Shown here piece after piece: positions 57,097-64,000 of a DNA stretch of 64,000 bases. Numbering within the stretch: the first letter of the stretch is position 1; each line of letters starts with the position of its first letter. Below the pieces are notes generated by a model. It had not been told where the DNA came from, ran no database searches, and worked only from the letters and a program-made list of their open reading frames with translations. Source of the DNA: Vibrio tetraodonis (GTDB lineage: Bacteria > Pseudomonadota > Gammaproteobacteria > Enterobacterales > Vibrionaceae). The stretch is taken from contig NZ_QLYY01000012.1 in assembly GCF_003350295.1 (NCBI RefSeq), positions 124,001-188,000 of the forward strand, in the 5' to 3' direction. Position numbers and translations under genes: made by a program.

Positions 57097-57834
57097 ATGA
57101 AATTACTCATCTACCCTTGGCTTATTCTAGTGCTTTTTAGCACAAACGCTCTCGCGAAACCCAGTGAGTTGTCAGACACTCATCTAAGTATATGTGGGGA
57201 CTCTATTGATTGGGAGCCATACACCTATGTCCAAGATGAAGAGGTGAAGGGATTTGATCTTGACGTACTTAATGAGATACTACCAAAACGTCGTATTACA
57301 TTTGATTTTACCATGTCTTCTTGGTCTCGATGTTTAAAAGGGGGACGAGCGGGTGATTTTCAAGTCGCAGTTAGCGCTACATACTCCGAGGAACGGGCTA
57401 AGCATTTCCTTTACACTACTTGGTACTATGCTACGACGCCTTCTTATCTATATAGAAAATCAAAGTTTAAAAACGGGCTAACGATAACCCAAGGCTCAGA
57501 TTTAAACGCTTACAAGGTGTGCGGTATCCATGGATACAACTACAGCGACTTTGGCCTGAACAAAGTCCATCAAAATGCCCATAGCATGCACGAACTCGTC
57601 AAAGAGCTTAACGAAGGAAAATGTGATGTCATACTTGCATGGAAGGAGATTGTAGCGGGGATAAAAAGTATTTGGGGTATCGACTATATAGGTGAAAATC
57701 TAGCGATAGAAGTCATTCCTAAAATGCCAAAGCATAAGTTCCATATGATGATATCAAAGAAGTATAAATACAAGGAACAACTCAGAGAGTTACTCGATCA
57801 GGGACTTAAAAAATACCAGACCGAGTCATTTTAG
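57097..57834 (+). CDS. Periplasmic SBP_bac_3-family protein
   Basis: 245 aa from ATG 57097 (in-frame TTG at 57091 is a less likely start). Signal peptide: KLLIYPWLILVLFSTNALA. Family 3 pattern: ICGDSIDWEPYTYV, GFDLDVLNEILPKRRITFDFT, SVSATYSEERAKHFLYT, then KVCGIHGYNYSDFG. No transporter genes flank it, so it may be an orphan receptor. It ends 2 bases before the convergent ppsR stop. Confidence 0.8.
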   Translation: MKLLIYPWLILVLFSTNALAKPSELSDTHLSICGDSIDWEPYTYVQDEEVKGFDLDVLNEILPKRRITFDFTMSSWSRCLKGGRAGDFQVAVSATYSEERAKHFLYTTWYYATTPSYLYRKSKFKNGLTITQGSDLNAYKVCGIHGYNYSDFGLNKVHQNAHSMHELVKELNEGKCDVILAWKEIVAGIKSIWGIDYIGENLAIEVIPKMPKHKFHMMISKKYKYKEQLRELLDQGLKKYQTESF

Positions 57835-57835
57835 A

Positions 57836-58669
57836 TCATAGTAGTCGACGCCGCAGGCCGGCCTTTTCTAGAATACGGGTTGATATTTCCTCAACGGAAA
57901 GTGACGATGTGTTAATGTAGGGAATGGCCTCGCGTCGAAACAGAGACTCAACACTCTTTAATTCACTAATACATTGCTCTGTACTGGCATAATCGCTTCC
58001 TGCCAGCCTACTTTCCCTAATTTCATTTAGTCTTTGTGGATCAATGGTTAAGCCAAACAGTTTATGCCTGTGTATTTCAAACTCAGGTAATAGCCTCAAA
58101 CGACGAATATCTTCATCAATAAAAGGATAGTTGACCACTCGTAAACCGAATTGCATGGCCATGTACAAACTCGTTGGAGTCTTGCCACTACGTGAAACAC
58201 CAAGCAAGATAATATCAGCCTCACCTAAACCTTTCAGTGTGATACCATCATCATGTGCTAAGGTGTATTCTATCGCCGCGATACGATCAAAATACGAAGC
58301 CGAATCTTTACCAACACTCCGTGAGCGCTGCAATTTAGGCTGAGGCTCCATCTCTATATCGCCTTTGACCTGCTCAACAATATCAGCAAGCACATCGTAG
58401 CTATGAGCAGGAGCTTGCAAAAGCCTGTGTTTGATACGTGGAATAACAATCGAGAAAAACACCAAGGGCTTTCGACCAGTTCTTTGGTAAGACTGTTCAA
58501 TTTCCCTAAGCAGGTCGTCAAGTTTGTCTTCACTCTCCACAAAAGGAAATGTCTTTTCATGTGCGTTGAGTGGAAACTGACCAATCACCACATGCCCCAA
58601 TGTCTCGCACGTAATAGCAGTTCCATCAGAAACATAGAATACATCACGACTTTGAATATCAATTTGCAT
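57836..58669 (-). CDS. ppsR: PEP synthase regulatory kinase/phosphorylase
   Basis: 277 aa, DUF299 family. An N-terminal [18 protein letters not shown] and the P-loop [15 protein letters not shown] (about residues 155-168) are diagnostic. ADP-dependent kinase and Pi-dependent phosphorylase acts on the Thr beside the PEP synthase active His, turning it off and on. It is divergent from ppsA with 175 bases between the starts, the usual arrangement. Confidence 0.95.
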   Translation of the reverse strand: MQIDIQSRDVFYVSDGTAITCETLGHVVIGQFPLNAHEKTFPFVESEDKLDDLLREIEQSYQRTGRKPLVFFSIVIPRIKHRLLQAPAHSYDVLADIVEQVKGDIEMEPQPKLQRSRSVGKDSASYFDRIAAIEYTLAHDDGITLKGLGEADIILLGVSRSGKTPTSLYMAMQFGLRVVNYPFIDEDIRRLRLLPEFEIHRHKLFGLTIDPQRLNEIRESRLAGSDYASTEQCISELKSVESLFRREAIPYINTSSLSVEEISTRILEKAGLRRRLL

Positions 58670-58844
58670 TTTTTATTTAAGCTTTAAAATTATTTTGAGT
58701 AGGATGGGTAACACAATAATATCGATAATAAAGCATAGCGAACAGTTACGGACTGCACAGCTTTGAAAATTGCTGAGCTTTTTTATTTACAAGCGTAATC
58801 GTTTGCTCTATTCCTACAAAACTGCAATGTTTCTGGAGAAAGAC

Positions 58845-61217
58845 ATGCAAAAGAACACCCTCTGGTTTGATAGCCTATCCATGTCAGACGTCGACAAAGT
58901 CGGCGGTAAAAACGCCTCACTTGGCGAAATGGTTTCTAATCTGGCGAATGCCGGTGTTTCAGTGCCCAACGGTTTTGCCACTACCTCATACGCATTTAAC
59001 CAATTTCTAGATTTTGAGGATCTAGATGAACGTATTCATGGATTACTTGACAAGCTGGATGTTGAAGACGTCGATGCCTTGAGAAAAACAGGGGCTACAA
59101 TCCGTCAATGGGTGCTCGACGCTCCCTTCCCTGCCGATCTTGAGCAGGACATTCGTAATAATTACCAAGAACTCATTGAGGGCAATACAGAGCTGTCTGT
59201 TGCTGTGCGCTCCTCAGCTACTGCAGAAGATTTACCTGATGCTTCATTTGCGGGTCAGCAAGAGACATTTCTCAATGTCAGCGGCATAGATGCTGTGCTT
59301 GAAGCAACTAAGCATGTTTACGCCTCTTTATTTAACGACAGGGCAATATCTTATCGAGTTCACCAAGGGTTTGACCACAGAGGTATTTCCTTATCCGCAG
59401 GCATCCAACGCATGGTGCGCTCCGACAAAGCTTCTTCTGGGGTCATGTTTACCCTAGATACTGAATCTGGGTTTGATAAAGTGGTCTTTATCACTTCCTC
59501 TTGGGGTTTAGGTGAAATGGTTGTTCAAGGCGCGGTAAACCCTGACGAATTCTATGTTCATAAACCAATGCTCGAGGCCGGTGAGCACGCCATTGTTAAA
59601 AAAACATTTGGTTCAAAACTTATAAAAATGATCTATTCAGATAACCCTGAAATAGGTAAGCAAGTCGACACCATAGATACTACAGAGCAAGAGAGACATC
59701 AATTCTCCCTCAACGATGAGGAAATTACTGAACTTGCTAAACAAGCAATGATCATCGAAAGGCATTACCAACGTCCTATGGACATAGAATGGGCTAAAGA
59801 TGGTATCGATGGGAAACTATATATTGTCCAAGCAAGACCAGAGACTGTATGCTCTCAAAGCGAACAAAACGTAATCGAGCGCTATGAACTCAGCAACAAA
59901 GCAGACGTATTAGTGGAAGGCCGTGCGATAGGACAACGTATCGGTTCAGGCCCTGTTCGTTTAGTCGACTCTCTAGATCAAATGTCCTTAGTCCAAGATG
60001 GAGATGTATTGGTCACTGATATGACAGATCCTGATTGGGAGCCTGTGATGAAAAAAGCATCAGCGATCATCACCAACCGTGGTGGACGAACCTGTCATGC
60101 CGCAATTATCGCTAGAGAACTCGGTATTCCTGCCATCGTTGGTTGTGGCAATGCGACATCTAGTCTGACAGACGGAAGTTTAGTAACGGTTTCATGCTCT
60201 GAAGGCGAAACAGGGTACGTATACAATGGCCAGTTAGACTTTGACATCAAACGTTCCACGGTCGATGAGCTTCCCGTTTTACCGACCAAGGTCATGATGA
60301 ACGTGGGCAACCCAGATCGCGCCTTCGATTTTGCCCAGATCCCGAATGAAGGGGTTGGTTTAGCTCGCTTAGAGTTCATCATCAATAAAATGATAGGTAT
60401 TCACCCCAAAGCACTACTTAACTTTGATACACAAACCGACGAGCTTAAAGCAGAAATTAGTGAACGCATTCGTGGCTATAAAGATCCAATCGATTTCTAT
60501 GTCAGCAAGCTGACTGAAGGAATTGCGACGATTGCTGCTGCTTTCTGGCCAAAGCGAGTGATTGTTCGCATGTCTGATTTTAAATCTAATGAGTACAGTA
60601 ATCTTGTCGGTGGTCAAAGCTATGAGCCACATGAAGAAAACCCAATGCTGGGCTTTAGAGGAGCATCGCGTTACATTTCACCAGTATTTGAAGACTGCTT
60701 TGAACTAGAAACTCTAGCAATTAAGCGCGTACGTGATGATATGGGGCTAAAGAACGTCGAAATTATGATTCCTTTTGTTCGTACACCAAGCGAAGCGGCA
60801 TCGGTTATCGATATTCTGGCTAAGTATGGCCTGCGCCGAGGCGATCAAGGGCTGAAAGTTATCATGATGTGTGAATTACCTTCAAATGCCGTTCTCGCAG
60901 AGGATTTCCTTAAATACTTCGACGGCTTCTCTATCGGCTCAAACGACATGACCCAGCTTACTCTCGGTCTTGATAGAGACTCCGGTGATGTGGCTCATCT
61001 ATTCGATGAACGCAATCCGGCAGTGAAAGCCATGCTTAAAATGGCGATCGATGCGGCAAGTAAAGCGGGTAAATACGTCGGCATCTGTGGTCAAGGCCCA
61101 TCAGATCACGATGACTTAGCTGAGTGGTTAATGGAGCAAGGCATTAGTTCTGTCTCACTTAATCCAGACACGGTTATTGATACTTGGTTAAAGCTTGGAA
61201 AAGTCGCAAACAAGTAA
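58845..61217 (+). CDS. ppsA: Phosphoenolpyruvate synthase
   Basis: Start at ATG 58845 (GGAGA 8 bases upstream); 25 extra residues upstream look untranslated. The 790-aa length equals the E. coli enzyme (792). N-terminal ATP-grasp-like domain ([24 protein letters not shown]), phosphohistidine H418 in [23 protein letters not shown], and a C-terminal PEP/pyruvate TIM-barrel ([20 protein letters not shown]). It converts pyruvate to PEP with ATP in gluconeogenesis. Regulated by the divergent ppsR. Confidence 0.97.
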   Translation: MQKNTLWFDSLSMSDVDKVGGKNASLGEMVSNLANAGVSVPNGFATTSYAFNQFLDFEDLDERIHGLLDKLDVEDVDALRKTGATIRQWVLDAPFPADLEQDIRNNYQELIEGNTELSVAVRSSATAEDLPDASFAGQQETFLNVSGIDAVLEATKHVYASLFNDRAISYRVHQGFDHRGISLSAGIQRMVRSDKASSGVMFTLDTESGFDKVVFITSSWGLGEMVVQGAVNPDEFYVHKPMLEAGEHAIVKKTFGSKLIKMIYSDNPEIGKQVDTIDTTEQERHQFSLNDEEITELAKQAMIIERHYQRPMDIEWAKDGIDGKLYIVQARPETVCSQSEQNVIERYELSNKADVLVEGRAIGQRIGSGPVRLVDSLDQMSLVQDGDVLVTDMTDPDWEPVMKKASAIITNRGGRTCHAAIIARELGIPAIVGCGNATSSLTDGSLVTVSCSEGETGYVYNGQLDFDIKRSTVDELPVLPTKVMMNVGNPDRAFDFAQIPNEGVGLARLEFIINKMIGIHPKALLNFDTQTDELKAEISERIRGYKDPIDFYVSKLTEGIATIAAAFWPKRVIVRMSDFKSNEYSNLVGGQSYEPHEENPMLGFRGASRYISPVFEDCFELETLAIKRVRDDMGLKNVEIMIPFVRTPSEAASVIDILAKYGLRRGDQGLKVIMMCELPSNAVLAEDFLKYFDGFSIGSNDMTQLTLGLDRDSGDVAHLFDERNPAVKAMLKMAIDAASKAGKYVGICGQGPSDHDDLAEWLMEQGISSVSLNPDTVIDTWLKLGKVANK

Positions 61218-61236
61218 ATACAGACCTAATGATAAC

Positions 61237-61262
61237 AACCGCCCAATGGGCGGTTTTTTTAT
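61237..61262 (+). terminator. ppsA terminator
   Basis: AACCGCCC / GGGCGGTT stem with an AAT loop and a long T-run, 20 bases after the ppsA stop. Confidence 0.92.
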
Positions 61263-61563
61263 TTGAGCAATCGGTAAATATAATGAATGAGCTCACAATT
61301 ATGGATATCACATGTCTCTTAATAGCAAAAACTAACTTGCAACATAATAACAATCAATTTAACATCCTCGAAACAAGGCACCGTAATTTTACACAAACGT
61401 CATATTATATTGTGCATATTTAGGGAAATTTATTGAATAGTATTGCAAGAATACTCAATAAGGATTACTCTTCGCCAAGAATGACTAAGTAGATATGTTT
61501 AGTGAATAGATATGTTCAAAAAGCATACAGAATTGATTCACTAGCAGTAACACGAGATTTTCA
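61263..61563. other. Intergenic region with a long palindrome
   Basis: No gene. A near-perfect inverted repeat TTATTG-x-TAGTATT / AATACT-CAATAA spans 61430-61461, about 100 bases before the YjiH start. It is a candidate operator or mRNA hairpin. Confidence 0.45.
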
Positions 61564-62934
61564 ATGCAGAATAACGCTCAAACTATTAAACAGACAAATA
61601 CCAAAGGTAATCTTTGGATGTTTTTGATCCCTTCGTTACTGGGTTTGTTCCTTTTCATGGCACCCATTCACTATGAAGGGGACATCACTATTCCTATTGC
61701 TGTCCTAGCTAAAACTATTCAAGCATTATTCGGTGACCATTTAGTCGGCATCGTTACTTCAGTCATTATTTTTATGGCCTCAGCTTCAGTCCTATGCCGG
61801 ATAAAAAACCCTGACTTCATATCTCGTAGCGCATTCTTAAACGGACTTTTTAATCCCAGCCCACTTTGGTTACTAGTACGTGTAATAGGTGGCCTTGCCG
61901 TTGCTATGACATTCTTCCAGGTAGGCCCCAAAGCAATCTGGGAGGAAAATACCGGAGGGCTGGTACTCGAAGGCCTATTGCCGACACTCTTCTCAGTATT
62001 TATCTTTGCTGGTTTGCTGCTACCTCTATTGCTTAATTTTGGCTTGTTGGAATTGTTTGGCACTCTGCTTAGCAAGGTAATGCGTCCAATCTTTAACCTT
62101 CCCGGCAGAAGTGCTATCGACTGTATGGCATCATGGCTTGGAGATGGATCTGTTGGAATTCTTCTAACTAGTAAACAGTACGAAACTAAATTTTATACTC
62201 AAAGAGAAGCTGCGGTTGTTGGGACTACTTTCTCTGCCGTATCCATCACCTTCAGCTTGGTTGTACTGGCACAAGTTGAACTCGAACATTTATTTTTGCC
62301 TTTTTATGGTGCCATATGTCTAGCCGGAATCGTTGCCGCGATTATCATTCCACGTATTCCGCCATTGAGTATGAAAAAGGACACCTTTATTGACGGTTCT
62401 ACACCCGCTGAAGATGCTGACCTAATTCCTGAAGGCCATAGCAACTTTTCTTGGGGTATGGAGCTAGCGCTAGCAAAAGCAGGTAAAGTTAAATCACTGG
62501 GTTCTGTTTTTGGTGAAGGTGTTCGCAATGCGATTGATATGGTATTTGGTGTTCTACCTGTGGTCATGGGTCTAGGTACTATCGCTTTAGTGATTGCCGA
62601 ATACACTTCTGTATTTAGTTTCCTTGGTCAACCTTTTATTCCGTTTTTAGAGTTACTTGGAGTTCCAGAAGCTGTTGCCGCTTCAGAGACTATTGTTGTA
62701 GGCTTTGCTGATATGTTTATTCCAGCAATTTTAGCAAGCTCAATTGATAATGAAATGACTCGCTTTGTTATTGCAGCCATGTCTGTCACTCAGTTGATAT
62801 ACATGTCAGAGGTGGGTGCACTACTTCTTGGTAGCCGCATTCCTGTTAATATCTTTGAGCTGTTCGCTATCTTTATCCTGCGAACTTTAATTACTCTACC
62901 AGTCATTGCTGGCGTCGCTCATTTGATTTTCTAG
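61564..62934 (+). CDS. YjiH family membrane protein (nucleoside recognition/Gate domain)
   Basis: 456 aa with about ten helices. The YjiH pattern is visible: LWMFLIPSLLGLFLFMAPI, AIDCMASWLGDGSVGILLTSKQYE and the late ASETIVVGFADMFIPAILAS. A Gate-type domain sits near residues 150-250. Membrane transport is likely but the substrate is not known. Stands alone, with a long upstream region and a terminator after it. Confidence 0.85.
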   Translation: MQNNAQTIKQTNTKGNLWMFLIPSLLGLFLFMAPIHYEGDITIPIAVLAKTIQALFGDHLVGIVTSVIIFMASASVLCRIKNPDFISRSAFLNGLFNPSPLWLLVRVIGGLAVAMTFFQVGPKAIWEENTGGLVLEGLLPTLFSVFIFAGLLLPLLLNFGLLELFGTLLSKVMRPIFNLPGRSAIDCMASWLGDGSVGILLTSKQYETKFYTQREAAVVGTTFSAVSITFSLVVLAQVELEHLFLPFYGAICLAGIVAAIIIPRIPPLSMKKDTFIDGSTPAEDADLIPEGHSNFSWGMELALAKAGKVKSLGSVFGEGVRNAIDMVFGVLPVVMGLGTIALVIAEYTSVFSFLGQPFIPFLELLGVPEAVAASETIVVGFADMFIPAILASSIDNEMTRFVIAAMSVTQLIYMSEVGALLLGSRIPVNIFELFAIFILRTLITLPVIAGVAHLIF

Positions 62935-62949
62935 CTCGCTTAAAAAATC

Positions 62950-62971
62950 AAGGCCCTACTTATTGGGCCTT
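62950..62971. terminator. Bidirectional terminator between YjiH and fpr genes
   Basis: AAGGCCC / GGGCCTT with an 8-base loop. T-runs follow on both strands (TTTTT at 62978-62987 region, and the A-run at 62943-62948 on the other side). Confidence 0.85.
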
Positions 62972-62999
62972 GCTTAGTTTTTATTTTTGGTCACAAGTG

Positions 63000-63764
63000 T
63001 TACCAATACCGTTCAAAAATAACATTTCCACCTGTCGCTCTACGATATTTCTCCAGACCAAAAGACTGTAATGTTTGGGTCGTTTCTTTGATCATTTCCG
63101 GATTACCACATAACATGGCAAAACTACTCTCTTTGGTAAGTTGTATTTTAGCTATGTCCTGAATTTGATTAGCCTGCAGAAATTGAGGGATACGCCCACT
63201 TAATGCAAAAGAGGATTCCTCTCTTGAAACAATAGGCAAATATAAAAGGCGACCTTGATATTGTTCCAACAACTGATCAATCAAGTAACGATAAACCAAG
63301 TCTTTTTCATGTCTGACTCCGTGAACCAATACAATTTTATCCAGATCTAATCTAACGTTGACGTCATCGAGCAATGATAAAAAAGGGCCAATGCCTGTTC
63401 CTGTCGAGAGTAGCCATAGATCCTGAGTAGATTTTGGAATTGAACTGAAAATAAGATCACCATGAGCTGTGTTACCCACATAAACTTGATCGCCTTCTTT
63501 CAACTTGTGTAAGTCAGGCGTTAGTTTTCCTTGAGGATTCGCAACCACTAGGAATTCGAGTGTGCCACTATTATTAAGAGGTGCATTGACAAGAGAATAA
63601 GCACGGCTCACCAGTTGGCCAGCGTCATCATGAAGTGCAAGTTTGGTGAATTGCCCCGCTTTAAAGTCAAGTGGAGCACCACTCAAGCGCAAGCTGAATA
63701 GCTCATCAGTCCAGTCCGTACGCTGCTCTAAATAAGCGAGATTAAAACCACTAGGTGCTGTCAT
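63000..63764 (-). CDS. fpr: Ferredoxin--NADP+ reductase
   Basis: 254 aa, the Fpr length. FAD-binding RAYSLVNAP and NADP-binding STGTGIGPFLSLL, VLVHGVRHEKDL and MLCGNPEMI are visible. It moves electrons between NADPH and ferredoxin/flavodoxin via FAD, in the cytoplasm. It ends with GGNVIFERYW, the aromatic end typical of the family. Stands alone on the minus strand. Confidence 0.93.
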   Translation of the reverse strand: MTAPSGFNLAYLEQRTDWTDELFSLRLSGAPLDFKAGQFTKLALHDDAGQLVSRAYSLVNAPLNNSGTLEFLVVANPQGKLTPDLHKLKEGDQVYVGNTAHGDLIFSSIPKSTQDLWLLSTGTGIGPFLSLLDDVNVRLDLDKIVLVHGVRHEKDLVYRYLIDQLLEQYQGRLLYLPIVSREESSFALSGRIPQFLQANQIQDIAKIQLTKESSFAMLCGNPEMIKETTQTLQSFGLEKYRRATGGNVIFERYW

Positions 63765-63932
63765 ATCAGATCCTCAATCAGTCTTATTACTTTAAAATTA
63801 CTCCTCTACTCTATTGATGTAAAGCCCTGCCATATATCAACCATCTGCAATCACATTTTAAAAACATTTTTAACTAACTTTATGAATTTTGATTACAATC
63901 TTAGGTCAACCTACTGACATAAGGGGCTCTTC

Positions 63933-64000
63933 ATGCACGAACTATTAAAGACATTTCCAGTTATCAGTGAAGTTAAAGTGGCATGGGGCGAGATGGATGC
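63933..64000 (+). CDS. Acyl-CoA thioesterase (4HBT superfamily), N-terminal part
   Basis: Truncated by the window end; 22 residues visible (MHELLKTFPVISEVKVAWGEMDA). VxVxWGEMDA is the start of the hotdog-fold 4-hydroxybenzoyl-CoA thioesterase family. ATG with AGGGG 8 bases upstream. Function beyond family cannot be set. Confidence 0.7.
   Translation, partial: MHELLKTFPVISEVKVAWGEMD

Overview
The window comes from a Vibrio-type gammaproteobacterium. Evidence: a vibriolysin/HapA-type metalloprotease; the Vibrio-associated families DUF2999, DUF2850 and XRE-DUF3612; a ppsR/ppsA divergent pair; a caa3 oxidase cluster; and a Qrr quorum-sensing small RNA with LuxO and sigma-54 sites. The gene mix (gcvHP, ppsA, cox, chemotaxis and c-di-GMP genes) resembles the second chromosome of Vibrio, but that placement is inference.

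Layout. 1-3163: end of gcvH, a hairpin terminator, then gcvP. 3164-13990: an accessory island, lower in GC and carrying conflict/defence-type genes. It holds an ABC-three-component (ABC-3C) operon (DUF3732-type ATPase, middle component, nuclease-like effector), a CoiA-like nuclease divergent from an orphan ORF, a membrane GAF-like protein coupled to a 51-aa protein, a small gene split by an in-frame stop, and a nuclease-coiled-coil-transmembrane protein with a LexA (SOS) operator at its start. The island is bracketed by short 19-bp repeats, three copies on each side in opposite orientation. 14007-18603: a periplasmic binding protein, hybrid-free histidine kinase and HD-GYP response regulator. 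19057-25515: RDD protein, an orphan, a binding protein frameshifted at a G8 tract, a DMT exporter with a divergent MocR regulator, a double-PAS chemoreceptor and DUF2999.

25561-30367: secreted M4 metalloprotease, a stand-alone piece of malate synthase G, a RamB/ScfR-like DUF3612 regulator with a three-repeat operator, and the qrr gene on the minus strand (RNA about 30152 to 30047). 30368-38975: Mpo1-like protein, two diguanylate cyclases, a second DMT exporter with its LysR regulator, DUF2850, an MscS channel and a FAH-family hydrolase. 39153-43401: a porin, a long gene-poor stretch, an orphan and aroG. 43709-47041: a four-gene polar amino-acid ABC transporter. 47061-54891: the caa3 cytochrome oxidase and its assembly factors (coxBA-ctaG-coxC, SURF1, a small oxidase-associated protein, ctaA, cyoE), with DUF2909 on the opposite strand inside it. 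55246-64000: phosphohexomutase, a binding protein, ppsR/ppsA, a YjiH-family membrane protein, ferredoxin-NADP reductase and the start of a thioesterase.

How it fits together. The housekeeping modules are one-carbon metabolism, aerobic respiration, gluconeogenic PEP synthesis and aromatic amino-acid entry. Signalling is dense: c-di-GMP synthesis and degradation, chemotaxis and quorum sensing through Qrr, which lies under 3 kb from a protease of a family that is quorum controlled in other vibrios. The most likely new biology is in the 3.2-13.9 kb island.
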